Below, in pieces: positions 7,722 through 15,390 of a stretch of 64,000 nt of DNA (positions within the stretch are counted from its first letter, which is position 1; each line of letters opens with the position of its first letter). This DNA is from Flagellimonas aequoris. Its GTDB lineage: Bacteria; Bacteroidota; Bacteroidia; Flavobacteriales; Flavobacteriaceae. Location of the stretch: the NCBI RefSeq assembly GCF_003584165.1, contig NZ_QXFJ01000015.1:191001-255000 (forward strand), written 5' to 3'. Position numbers and translations under genes: made by a program. A model generated the notes under the pieces. The model was not told the origin of the DNA, did not search any database, and worked only from the letters and a program-made list of their open reading frames with translations.

Positions 7722-8054
7722 ATGAAAAATTCAAATGCAAGAATCATGTTTCTCTTTGGCATATTGGCCTTTGGGATAGTCACACTAATTGTTAATCGTG
7801 TTCAATTCCCGGAAGGAGATTTTGCCTTATGGGTGTTTCGTGTACTTATAGCATTGGCTGCCTCTGCCATTAGCATTTCAATTCCTGGTATGCTACAGAT
7901 ACGGTACCAGAATAACCAAAATGGAATGCACATGCTCACAAATGCAAGTGGTGATCCAGAACCCGCCAATTTGGCTGAAAAAGAGCCTGCTATAACGGCT
8001 TCAGGCGCTATAGCTGTATTTGTTTTGGTGTATCTTTTCAATCCGATTGGTTAA
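7722..8054 (+). CDS. Small membrane protein (110 aa)
   Basis: Three hydrophobic stretches are visible: residues 7-24 (MFLFGILAFGIVTLIVNR), about 35-55 (ALWVFRVLIALAASAISISI) and 92-107 (GAIAVFVLVYLFNP). A short soluble loop lies between the second and third. The block RVLIALAASAISISIPG ... ASGAIAVFVLVYLFNP resembles small membrane proteins I remember from bacterial conflict or effector-associated gene islands; this is recollection, not a search. It lies 11 bases after the exported 471-aa protein and 9 before the next gene, so all three are likely one transcript. Function unknown. Confidence 0.7.
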   Translation: MKNSNARIMFLFGILAFGIVTLIVNRVQFPEGDFALWVFRVLIALAASAISISIPGMLQIRYQNNQNGMHMLTNASGDPEPANLAEKEPAITASGAIAVFVLVYLFNPIG

Positions 8055-8063
8055 ATTTAGGGG

Positions 8064-8591
8064 ATGAATTTAAGTCAGATACGACAAGAAGCGGTAAAGA
8101 ACAATATTGAGGTTAAGTACAGTTGGATTGTACAATTTTTGATTGCCTTAGACCAATTGGGAAATGTGCTTGGTGGCGGGATAGCTGATGGTACCATCTC
8201 GGCGAGAATTGGTTTCAATCTCCATGGCAAGGATGGTGAAAGAGACTTATATTGGAAAAGACTTGAAAATATTGTTGATTTTACGTTTTACCCTTTGGAC
8301 GGTCCAAAGCATTGCCTTTTGGCATATTGTAGCGACAAAGAAGAAGAGTATAGGGGTGCCAAATTGTTTTTCAGGATAGTTATTGCCATTATTGTAGTGG
8401 TTTTTACCATTTTGCTGTTTCTTCCAATTAGGCTTATTTCAATTTTTAAACCAGCGAGAACACATTACAGATTGCCAAATGGGACTAATATCCCTTACAA
8501 GGACTTGGAATCCTATATTCATGAAACACTTGAAGACGAAGATCCTTGTGCTGTTTTAAATTGTTTTGCAAAAAAGGGAAGGTTTGCATAA
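8064..8591 (+). CDS. Hypothetical protein with prophage-type motif and one or two membrane helices
   Basis: The 175-aa protein has an N-terminal segment ALDQLGNVLGGGIADGTISA (about 28-47) followed by ...PKHCLLAY (about 81-88). This order (DQ..N...GG....T.S.R, then HC..AY) recalls a small family common in phages and plasmids, though I could not verify it. A long hydrophobic region follows (FFRIVIAIIVVVFTILLFLPI, about 101-121), then a charged tail ending FAKKGRFA. There is no signal peptide, so the N-terminus is probably cytoplasmic. It is the last gene of the operon and is followed by a strong terminator at 8637-8667. Function unknown. Confidence 0.7.
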   Translation: MNLSQIRQEAVKNNIEVKYSWIVQFLIALDQLGNVLGGGIADGTISARIGFNLHGKDGERDLYWKRLENIVDFTFYPLDGPKHCLLAYCSDKEEEYRGAKLFFRIVIAIIVVVFTILLFLPIRLISIFKPARTHYRLPNGTNIPYKDLESYIHETLEDEDPCAVLNCFAKKGRFA

Positions 8592-8636
8592 CATCAACTT
8601 CATAATTTTAGAATTGTCAAATGCTTTTTGTAAAGC

Positions 8637-8667
8637 AAAAAGCCACCTTATAAGGTGGCTTTTTTTA
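8637..8667. terminator. Bidirectional terminator between the accessory operon and ssrA
   Basis: Perfect palindrome AGCCACCTTATAAGGTGGCT (8641-8660) flanked by A residues on the left and seven T residues on the right. It serves the plus-strand operon and, from the other side, the minus-strand tmRNA whose 3' end is three bases away. Confidence 0.85.
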
Positions 8668-8669
8668 AG

Positions 8670-9065
8670 TGGAGCCGGAGGGATTCGAACCCTCGTCCAA
8701 ACAAGCAATAACCATGCTTTCTACATGCTTAGTTTCCGTTTGGTTGTCGACGCACGACCGACCGAAAACCGCCTATCGTACGCTTAGCTTCTTTAGCTTT
8801 ACGACCTTAACGAAGCTATAAGATCGCTATGTTGACTTTTATGGTGCCCCTAATAAGACCGCCATCAACAAGGGCTGTCAAGGGACATTCAGCTTTCCCG
8901 CCTTGCGGGACTAGGCCATGACTTACTGTATTTCAGTCAATTAGGCAGCTAAAGCGTAGTTAGACTCGCCATTTAAAAGGTTGGAACGGATATTAACGAG
9001 CGTCAATTCCATAGCTCGGCATGCTTACATAGCCATTGGTCTTGCTGTCAAAACCGGTCGGCCCC
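8670..9065 (-). ncRNA. ssrA: tmRNA (transfer-messenger RNA)
   Basis: On the minus strand the RNA starts GGGGCCGACCGGTTTTGACA (9065) and ends with a T-arm (GGGTTCGAATCCC) and CGGCTCCA (8670). The 5' GGGGCCG pairs with the 3' CGGCTCC with one G-U, forming the alanine-tRNA-like acceptor stem; CCA is not encoded. The tag frame reads G-E-S-N-Y-A-L-A-A-stop from 8970 down to 8941, matching the usual NYALAA type of proteolysis tag. The RNA rescues stalled ribosomes with SmpB. The length of 396 nt is normal. A hairpin repeat (9071-9101) sits immediately upstream of the mature 5' end, in the precursor leader or promoter. Confidence 0.95.
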
Positions 9066-9070
9066 ATAAT

Positions 9071-9101
9071 GAGATGTCATTCCTGCGAAGGCAGGAATCT
9101 C
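9071..9101. repeat. REP-like palindromic element
   Basis: ATTCCTGC-GAAG-GCAGGAAT (9079-9098) is a perfect 8-bp stem with a GAAG tetraloop. The flanks GAGAT/ATCTC extend the dyad symmetry. The motif ATTCCTGCGAAGGCAGGAAT is a type of dispersed extragenic palindrome. It lies 5 bases upstream of the tmRNA 5' end. Confidence 0.6.
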
Positions 9102-9126
9102 TCCCATTTTTATCAAAGAACTTGGC

Positions 9127-9225
9127 CTGCACCGAGTGCAGTTATAAAGCGGGCGTTCCCTCGAATTCTCGAGGGTCGGGCTATCGGCTGTACAAGGTAC
9201 TTGCCTCTATCCCTAACGCGGTCGG
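9127..9225. repeat. Structured intergenic element
   Basis: Two perfect hairpins follow each other: CTGCA-CCGAG-TGCAG (9127-9141) and CCTCGA-ATTC-TCGAGG (9159-9174). The sequence around them (GGGCGTTCCC ... CTATCCCTAACGCG) resembles GC-richer dispersed intergenic repeats that I recall from other flavobacterial genomes. No gene is supported here on either strand. Confidence 0.4.
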
Positions 9226-9314
9226 CAAAGGTAACCATATCGATCAAAAGATAAAAAGTTTGTTTACCCTTGCCAAACCTCTTATTTTGGTCAACAATTA
9301 TACCAAAACATTTT

Positions 9315-10520
9315 ATGAGATTCGGAATCATTCGCGAGCGAAAAAACCCGCCAGACCGTAGGGTAGTGCTCTCTCCTTCAGCATGCCAAAATGTCCTTTC
9401 CCAGTTTCCCGGGGCCCAAATTTTAGTGGAATCGTCGCCCATCAGAGTGTTCACGGATGGGGAATACAAAGAAAAAGGTCTCCAAGTAGTGGATAGTATG
9501 GATGCTTGTGAGGTGCTTTTGGGGGTAAAGGAAGTCCCCATCGATGACCTAATTCCGAACAAAAAGTATTTTTTCTTTTCCCACACCATCAAAAAACAGC
9601 CGTACAACAGGGATTTGCTTCGCGCCATCTTGGATAAAAACATCGAGTTGTATGACCACGAAGTCATTACCAACCCAAAAGGACAGCGATTGGTGGCCTT
9701 TGGTAGGTATGCAGGGATTGTTGGGGCGTATAACGGTTTCAGGACGTATGGATTAAAGTTTGGTCTGTTCCAATTACCAAAAGCAGAAATGTTGAAAGAC
9801 CAACAGGCACTGATTTCAGAGCTCAAAAAGGTGAGTTTGCCCAATATCAAGATTTTATTGACCGGAAGGGGTAGGGTTGGCAATGGCGCCAAAGAAATGT
9901 TGGACGGCATGGGCCTAAAGAAAGTTGGTGTAGATGATTATTTAAAAAAGACTTTTTCAGAACCGGTCTATTGCCAGATTGATGCTTCGGAATACAACAA
10001 ACGCAAGGACGGGGTACGAGGCAATAAGGCGGATTTTTTTAAAAACCCGCAAGAGTACAGATCCAATTTTTTCCGTTTTGCAAAGGTGACCGATTTTTAT
10101 ATCGCCGGTCACTTTTATGGTGATGGTGCCCCTTATTTGTATACCCGAGAGGATGTCAAGCACCCTGACTTTAAAATAAAAGTAGTGGCCGATATCAGTT
10201 GCGACATTGATGGACCTGTGGCCACGACCATTAGGGCATCCACCATTGCGGACCCTATTTATGGTTATGATCCCATTTCGGAATCGGAAACCGATTATAC
10301 CAAGCCAAATGCCATTGCCGTAATGGCGGTGGACAATCTACCATGCGAATTGCCACGCGATGCAAGCAATGGGTTTGGGGAAGCATTCTCCAAATATGTG
10401 ATTCCTGCTTTTTTCAACAAGGACGAGGATGGTATTTTGGAACGGGCGCGGATGACCCAAAATGGCAAACTCACCCCCCGATATCTGTACCTGCAGGATT
10501 ATGTTGACGGTAAGGAATAG
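9315..10520 (+). CDS. NAD(P)-dependent oxidoreductase of the alanine-dehydrogenase/saccharopine-dehydrogenase (lysine-forming) type
   Basis: I choose ATG 9315, giving a 401-aa protein beginning MRFGIIRERKNPPDRRV. This is the classic start of the AlaDH/PNT N-terminal domain, where Arg and Lys bind the substrate carboxylate. The upstream 15 in-frame codons are unlike the family. Further motifs are KEVPIDDLIPNKKYFFFSHT, YDHEV and a Rossmann segment IKILLTGRGRVGNGA (about 190-205). A C-terminal part follows with ADISCDIDGPV and the strand VMAVDNLPCELPRDAS. This pattern fits the monofunctional saccharopine dehydrogenase-like enzymes of Bacteroidota, which handle lysine or related amino acids. The exact reaction is inferred. 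It reads away from ssrA and stands alone. Confidence 0.8.
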   Translation: MRFGIIRERKNPPDRRVVLSPSACQNVLSQFPGAQILVESSPIRVFTDGEYKEKGLQVVDSMDACEVLLGVKEVPIDDLIPNKKYFFFSHTIKKQPYNRDLLRAILDKNIELYDHEVITNPKGQRLVAFGRYAGIVGAYNGFRTYGLKFGLFQLPKAEMLKDQQALISELKKVSLPNIKILLTGRGRVGNGAKEMLDGMGLKKVGVDDYLKKTFSEPVYCQIDASEYNKRKDGVRGNKADFFKNPQEYRSNFFRFAKVTDFYIAGHFYGDGAPYLYTREDVKHPDFKIKVVADISCDIDGPVATTIRASTIADPIYGYDPISESETDYTKPNAIAVMAVDNLPCELPRDASNGFGEAFSKYVIPAFFNKDEDGILERARMTQNGKLTPRYLYLQDYVDGKE

Positions 10521-10599
10521 ACCGTAAATCGAGAACCAAGAATTTTTGGTTGGTAATCTCTTGTTTTTTAGTATATTGTCTGTCCTATTATTCTAAAAA

Positions 10600-10875
10600 G
10601 TGCATTTTAATTGGTTGACTTCGGGTGACGAGAACCTGGCCACAAAAAGGGCTTGTATCGATATGGAATACAGCCTAAGGCCAAAGATTACCCGATTTCT
10701 TTTAAAGAAAATCGATGGGGATTTTTGTAGTGATTTCTCTTGTTTTCATTTTGATGTGGACCTCAAGCGCAAATGGGTCTGGATCTCCGAAAAGACACCC
10801 ATGGAATACATCAAAAAAATGTTACCCGATTTTGATACGGAAATCAATGGGTCCAATATTTCCTCCGTCGCTTAA
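10600..10875 (+). CDS. Small hypothetical protein (91 aa, GTG start)
   Basis: The frame opens with GTG (AAAAAGTGCATTTT) and encodes a charged, soluble 91-aa protein with clear order (PKITRFLLKKIDGDFCSDFS, VDLKRKWVWISEKTPMEYI). An internal ATG at 10663 would give a 70-aa version. No domain recognised. It stands alone, 79 bases after the oxidoreductase and only 2 bases from the convergent PHP gene stop. Codon use looks like that of the neighbours, which supports it being real. Confidence 0.55.
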   Translation: MHFNWLTSGDENLATKRACIDMEYSLRPKITRFLLKKIDGDFCSDFSCFHFDVDLKRKWVWISEKTPMEYIKKMLPDFDTEINGSNISSVA

Positions 10876-10877
10876 AC

Positions 10878-11993
10878 TTAATCCTCAACCTTGATGGCCC
10901 ATTCAATGGTGGGTTGCTCCTTTGGAGCCACATAGGCACCCAATGCTTTCAGTTTTAAGGTTATCCCATCTTTCTTTTCCAAGGTTTTAATGTTGATGGT
11001 CTTTGTGCCACCAGCAGGAACCGTGAATACAGGGGAACTTGAATAGAACGTGTAGGGCATCTGGTTTTCAAAGATGAGGTCGCTACTCGAAACGTTCTTC
11101 AAGGTAACTTCCAAAATGGAAGTTTTGTTGATGTATTCGGCCTTCTCGACTTCGATGCAGGCCTTCAAGAGCGGGACCAAGTTTTCCTTCTTCCCGACCA
11201 AGAGTGAATTGAAGACCGCCACGGTCCTTCCGGCAAACAAAGCATCCTTGAGGGATTCGGCAGTTTTTTCTTTGGCGAAAACCAGAGTTATGGGACGATC
11301 ATGCCCTTTTTCGATATAATCCCAATCAATGAGGCCGTGGATATCACTGGTTCCCATAATGGTCAAATTGTTTTCCAAGGCAAGGGCCAGGGATTCTTCG
11401 GCATAATCACCGGTATTGATGACCTCTATCCCATTGAGCTCACCTTTCTTGATCCGTTCTTTTTGAAAATCACTCAAAATAGGTGTTCCCTGTGGGGACT
11501 GTGCATACCATGCCGGATGGTTCCAAAAGATAAAAGCGCCTTGTTTTTTGGCCTCTGCAAAGGAATCTTCGGCATTTTCATTCAATAATTTGTTCGCATC
11601 CTGTATAAAGACCGCGTTATTGTGTCCCATGGGAGCCTGTCTTGTAATCTCAGACCCGTGGATGATCAAAAGGTCATGATTCTTGGCTTCCTGTAGTGCC
11701 AAATGATACGATCGGTTCCTGTCTGGGTGGGGTATATCCTCTTTGTGGGGTTGATATTCAATGTGTTCCGTTAATGAAATAACGTCCAGATTATCGCGAA
11801 GTGCCTCCATCACTCGAATGGTCGGCCACACATTTCCATCTGAAAAAACCGTGTGTTGGTGAAGGTCGGTCTTCAAGGTTTTATATCCGGGAACATCGGG
11901 GAAGGTGATGGCTCGTGAACTTTTGTGCGAATGGTCTTGGGCGGATAGGGCCAAAGTGGAAACAAGGGCAATAAAAAGAGGATGGAATTTCAT
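10878..11993 (-). CDS. Exported PHP-domain metal-dependent phosphoesterase
   Basis: The 371-aa protein has a signal peptide (MKFHPLFIALVSTLALSAQ) and a PHP fold. The metal ligands are DLHQHTVFSDG (His45, His47), SLTEHIEY, an HGSEI strand, FWNHPAW and GTSDIHG, in the expected order. PHP enzymes hydrolyse phosphoesters with two or three metal ions. This exported form, with a C-terminal beta-sandwich-like extension (about 275-371, VTLKNVSSSD, GGTKTINIK), acts in the periplasm or outside. The substrate is unknown. It is a single gene. Confidence 0.85.
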   Translation of the reverse strand: MKFHPLFIALVSTLALSAQDHSHKSSRAITFPDVPGYKTLKTDLHQHTVFSDGNVWPTIRVMEALRDNLDVISLTEHIEYQPHKEDIPHPDRNRSYHLALQEAKNHDLLIIHGSEITRQAPMGHNNAVFIQDANKLLNENAEDSFAEAKKQGAFIFWNHPAWYAQSPQGTPILSDFQKERIKKGELNGIEVINTGDYAEESLALALENNLTIMGTSDIHGLIDWDYIEKGHDRPITLVFAKEKTAESLKDALFAGRTVAVFNSLLVGKKENLVPLLKACIEVEKAEYINKTSILEVTLKNVSSSDLIFENQMPYTFYSSSPVFTVPAGGTKTINIKTLEKKDGITLKLKALGAYVAPKEQPTIEWAIKVED

Positions 11994-12079
11994 GTCGTTG
12001 GTTTTTCCAAAAGTATAAAACCAACGTATTCTTTGGTTTAAGAAACGGTTAATTGAAATGTTTTTTCGAATTTTAATTC

Positions 12080-12445
12080 ATGAATCCGGCCGAAGACTAT
12101 ATACTGAACCAAGAGGAACCTTTTAAGAGCATTTTATTGCAATTACAGGTATTGGTGGAGACCACGGCACCCAAGGTTGAACTAAAGTTCAAGTACCGGT
12201 TGCCGTTCTATTATTTGAATGGAAAACCTTTCTGTTATTTCAATGTGTCCCGTAAAAAAGGATATGTGGATGTAGGTTTTTGGAGCTCAGCGCACCTGAG
12301 CGTCCATCTGGACAAAATGGTGACGGAAAAGCGAAAAGTGATGAGATCCCTACGCTATTTCAATTTGGATGATTTGGATGCCGAAGTTTTTGTAGAGGTC
12401 ATCCAAGATGCGGAAACCGTCAACTACAAAGGGTTTTGGAAATGA
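12080..12445 (+). CDS. DUF1801 (YdhG-like) protein
   Basis: The 121-aa protein begins MNPAEDYILNQEEPFKSILL. It carries the core expected of the DUF1801/YdhG fold: a helical N-terminus (LQVLVETTAPKVELKFKY), a strand pair with PFYYLNGKPFCYFN, and VDVGFWSSAHLS. A C-terminal helix with RSLRYFNLDDLD follows. The fold is often called iron-chaperone-like, but no function is established. Its stop TGA and the stop of the convergent PepSY gene share the palindrome TGATCA (12443-12448), so the two genes abut with no spacer. Confidence 0.8.
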   Translation: MNPAEDYILNQEEPFKSILLQLQVLVETTAPKVELKFKYRLPFYYLNGKPFCYFNVSRKKGYVDVGFWSSAHLSVHLDKMVTEKRKVMRSLRYFNLDDLDAEVFVEVIQDAETVNYKGFWK

Positions 12446-14026
12446 TCAACTTTTACTTGGGACAAACTCGGTTTGTTTTGTTTTCAACTTGAAGAAGGCA
12501 ATCCACAGGGTCACCATTCCCAACACCAACCAAAGCAAGTCTACCAACAAAATTTGTTCCTGTCCATTCCTGTAAGCTGTCCAAAGCCAGTTACCAGAGA
12601 CAAGTCCATTGGTAATGGGAATTAACAAAGCCAAAATACCACCCGAAATCAACGTCCATTTATTGGTAAAGCTTATGTTTTTCTTGAAAACGAAGAAAAG
12701 AGTGGCCACCAACCAAATGGGGAAATAGGTTCGATAAAGGAAGGCCATATCCACATGCTGGGCAAACTTGACTATGATGAATTCCAAAGCAGTAACGGGA
12801 TACATTGTCAAACAGATGGCCATATAAATATTGGCCACTTGATGATTGAATTTCCGCCTTTTCTCGGGAATGTTCTTTTTATCGCGTGCCACCAACCATA
12901 TCAGGATTCCTGAAAGGATTACAAAGCAGGATATCAATCCGAGGATAAAAGAAATGACCCGCAAGCCATAACCGGCATAATCCCCAAAATGCAATCGGAA
13001 CATAATGTTCTTTACGCCATCCAGATAAGAATTGTTGGTCATGGGAACTTTTTCCTCCACAAGGGAACCATCTCCAATTTTATAGATGCGATATCCCGCA
13101 CCACTGAATTTGGAACCATATCCCAAATGTCCGCTTATGGAAACGTGCATGTTGGTGTCCCCATAATTGAAAATATGGGCCTCTGTGAGCCTAAAATCGG
13201 GCCAATCCTCTTTTACTTCGTCGACTAGGTTGTCAATAGGGATGGGTCGTTCCAATTTTTCATTTTGATAAGCATAAATGGGATGGTTGTATTCCAGGTC
13301 TTCATACAGTTTGTTCTGGTCACCATCGTACAAGCCCATGACGATGGGCAGTATCAAAATCCCTTTCAACAAAAAGAAGGCCCCGGTAACGGCATATACA
13401 AATTGAAATGGAAACCCGATTACGCCAAGAGCGGTATGGGCATCTGTCCATACGGTCTTTAGTTTGGCCCATGGCCTAAAGGTGTAAAAATTGGATACGA
13501 TTTTGTCCCAGTGAACCAAAATACCTGTGATAATGGCAAAAAGAAAGAAGAATGCCACCAGTCCAGCCAAATATCGGCCATAAGGGTAGGGGATTTGGTC
13601 TAAAAAGTGAAGGCGATACAAAAACTCTCCCAAGTGATAGGAACCCCTGTAGTCCGAGGTGGTCTTATCCTCGGTATCCATGTAGAAAAAAGCCCCGACC
13701 TTGTCTTTTTCAGTGGCCAACGAATCTTTGGAAGCCGATAGGCTCACAGATATATTACGTTCATTGAAATAGTGGCGGAGTTCCACATCCCTGCCTCGGA
13801 GGTTGTAATTTTCGGAAAGATCTTTTAAATATTGGTCCACACTCCCTGGAATGGCATCTTCCTGGGAAACTTCGTGCCCACGTTGCCAATTGGCAATCTC
13901 ATCCCTGAAAAAGGAAAAGGAGCCTGTGAAGAAAATCACATAAAGTGCCACACTGATCACAATACCGCTCACGGTATGGGTATGGAATAGGATGTTGTAG
14001 ATGCGGTTTCCCATAGTTTTAAACAA
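12446..14026 (-). CDS. PepSY-associated TM protein (iron-operon membrane reductase-like)
   Basis: The 526-aa membrane protein starts with FKTMGNRIYNILFHTHTVSG, the typical first helix of PepSY_TM proteins, with His residues suited to haem or metal binding. Further helices are at about 20-40, 150-170, 195-235 and 355-380, with two or three more near the C-terminus (FWLVATLFF-type). A large periplasmic domain lies between helix pairs. It is the last gene of the TonB-receptor operon and overlaps the preceding small membrane gene by 8 bases. Members of this family near siderophore receptors are thought to reduce or release ferric iron in the periplasm. That role is inference here. Confidence 0.82.
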   Translation of the reverse strand: MFKTMGNRIYNILFHTHTVSGIVISVALYVIFFTGSFSFFRDEIANWQRGHEVSQEDAIPGSVDQYLKDLSENYNLRGRDVELRHYFNERNISVSLSASKDSLATEKDKVGAFFYMDTEDKTTSDYRGSYHLGEFLYRLHFLDQIPYPYGRYLAGLVAFFFLFAIITGILVHWDKIVSNFYTFRPWAKLKTVWTDAHTALGVIGFPFQFVYAVTGAFFLLKGILILPIVMGLYDGDQNKLYEDLEYNHPIYAYQNEKLERPIPIDNLVDEVKEDWPDFRLTEAHIFNYGDTNMHVSISGHLGYGSKFSGAGYRIYKIGDGSLVEEKVPMTNNSYLDGVKNIMFRLHFGDYAGYGLRVISFILGLISCFVILSGILIWLVARDKKNIPEKRRKFNHQVANIYMAICLTMYPVTALEFIIVKFAQHVDMAFLYRTYFPIWLVATLFFVFKKNISFTNKWTLISGGILALLIPITNGLVSGNWLWTAYRNGQEQILLVDLLWLVLGMVTLWIAFFKLKTKQTEFVPSKS

Positions 14027-14318
14027 GCGGGTTGGTTTGATTTCCCAAATAAAATACGAGACCTAGAATAGCACTAGCCAGTAGATAAATGCCCCATATT
14101 TTCCAGCCATTTTTGCCCAAAAAGGCCAAAACCATCAAAACGGCCCACAGAATGAAGGCAGAAAAGGTGCTGGTGATGATAACGGCAACATGATCGAACC
14201 AACTGGCCAGGGCCATATGAAAAGTGACGGCAACCATAAGTCCACCCAAAATGGCAGCACTGATCTTGGCAAATCGTTGCCATGGCGATGGGGTCAAATA
14301 TTTTTTGTTGGCAGGCAT
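14019..14318 (-). CDS. Small membrane protein (DUF3649-like) of the iron operon
   Basis: A 99-aa protein with three membrane helices (about 20-38, 45-66, 72-93). The opening PSPWQRFAKISAAILGGLMV and the middle strand of small residues resemble DUF3649 proteins, which accompany PepSY-TM proteins and siderophore receptors. It lies 3 bases after the previous gene and overlaps the PepSY gene by 8 bases. Its function is unknown, probably as part of an inner-membrane iron-handling complex. Confidence 0.7.
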   Translation of the reverse strand: MPANKKYLTPSPWQRFAKISAAILGGLMVAVTFHMALASWFDHVAVIITSTFSAFILWAVLMVLAFLGKNGWKIWGIYLLASAILGLVFYLGNQTNPLV

Positions 14319-14321
14319 GGT

Positions 14322-14654
14322 TTAGAACAAAATGGTTTCAAAAAGTAAGGACAGTACCAAGGCACAAACGAGTGAGGTGTAGGTTAACAATCGCATGGGC
14401 GCCAGTAAAATGACCAAACTGGCAACGGTCATGAGAATGATAAAAAAAGTAAACGCCCCGGAGCCCAATCCCCAATAAAAGCAGCTTAGCCCCAATGACA
14501 ATGTCAAAAGGGCCAAACCAGTATATTTAGAGGCTTTGGCATGTTCACTTAACCAGGTTTCAACCCCAAAGCTGCCTACCACAGCCATCTTTTTGGAAGT
14601 ACTGTACAGCAGATAGAAGGCAATAAAAACGAGAAGCGAAATACCGGTAGCCAT
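14322..14654 (-). CDS. Small membrane protein (DUF3325-like) of the iron operon
   Basis: A 110-aa protein almost wholly made of four hydrophobic helices (starts MATGISLLVFIAFYLLYSTS; helices near 3-18, 43-60, 66-85, 90-108). Size, topology and position between the DUF4198 and DUF3649-like genes agree with DUF3325 proteins of siderophore operons. Sequence identity is low, so the family name is tentative. The gaps to its neighbours are 9 and 3 bases. Confidence 0.62.
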   Translation of the reverse strand: MATGISLLVFIAFYLLYSTSKKMAVVGSFGVETWLSEHAKASKYTGLALLTLSLGLSCFYWGLGSGAFTFFIILMTVASLVILLAPMRLLTYTSLVCALVLSLLFETILF

Positions 14655-14663
14655 AAATTGGGT

Positions 14664-15380
14664 CTATTTGATGCAATACGTGGCGCAGTGCCAAATAAAT
14701 TGATAATCCTCGTCTTTGTAGGTGCCAGGAACTTCTTCTTTGATGGTGGTCTCCACGATGTATTTGGTGTCCCAAGGTTTTGCATAGGAAACCTGCCCGT
14801 TATCATCCGTATACAAAGTCTTGGACCAAAGGTCGGCCACATAAATTTTCAGCTCGTTCTTGGCCAGAGGTTCTCCTTTGTAGAATACCTGAAGCTTAAC
14901 CTCATTGTCATCATTGGCCAATTGTTTTACCACAATTCCATTTGGGTTTGCCGTTTGGGTATCCCCATCGGTCTTCCCTACTTGTACTTTTGCAGTGGAG
15001 TGGTAGTGGGTCTTGAAAATGCCAAAATCGTATTGGGTGTAATCGATGACATCAATTTCATTGTTGTTGAGGGTCACGGTATACACCCCATTTTTGGAAG
15101 GGGTGAAATAAGCTAGGTAATGGTCTTCCTTGGCCTCGGTCTTCAATTCGGTCTTGGTTCCATCCGGGGCAATTACCCAAAGGGTAAAGTTGGCTACCGA
15201 TGGAAAGGCTTCGCCTTTTACCTTTTCGATAACACCATAGGTGTACTCCCCAAAATGGACGCGGACTTCATGTCTTTGACCCGATTTTGCATTGCCGTTG
15301 GTTTCGATCCAAAGATAATGTGCGGATGCCGATAGTACGGGCAGTGTAATGAGCAGTAGGGTTGCAATCAGTTTCTTCAT
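14664..15380 (-). CDS. DUF4198 periplasmic protein
   Basis: The 238-aa protein has a signal peptide (MKKLIATLLLITLPVLSASA) directly followed by HYLWIE. An N-terminal His right after cleavage is a hallmark of DUF4198/NikM-like proteins and often binds metal. Beta-sandwich strands follow (HEVRVHFGEYTYG, LWVIAPDGTKTEL, YLAYFTPSKNGVYTVTL), with a second sandwich (VKLQVFYKGEPLAKNELKIY) and a Cys pair near the C-terminus (HCATYC). It starts 10 bases after the TonB receptor and probably helps metal capture in the periplasm. The metal ligand role is inferred. Confidence 0.82.
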   Translation of the reverse strand: MKKLIATLLLITLPVLSASAHYLWIETNGNAKSGQRHEVRVHFGEYTYGVIEKVKGEAFPSVANFTLWVIAPDGTKTELKTEAKEDHYLAYFTPSKNGVYTVTLNNNEIDVIDYTQYDFGIFKTHYHSTAKVQVGKTDGDTQTANPNGIVVKQLANDDNEVKLQVFYKGEPLAKNELKIYVADLWSKTLYTDDNGQVSYAKPWDTKYIVETTIKEEVPGTYKDEDYQFIWHCATYCIK

Positions 15381-15390
15381 CTGGGTTCTC

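Noticed and set aside
9127..9225. Possible CRISPR or phage attachment array
   Set aside because: Only two unlike hairpins, no regularly spaced repeats, and no cas or integrase gene in the window.
8981..9361. 126-aa plus-strand frame across the tmRNA 5' end
   Set aside because: Lies over a well-supported structural RNA and its upstream repeat; no protein-like features.
9113..9910. 265-aa frame antisense to the oxidoreductase
   Set aside because: It is the mirror of a clearly coding gene and runs into the structured intergenic element; the composition is that of a shadow frame.
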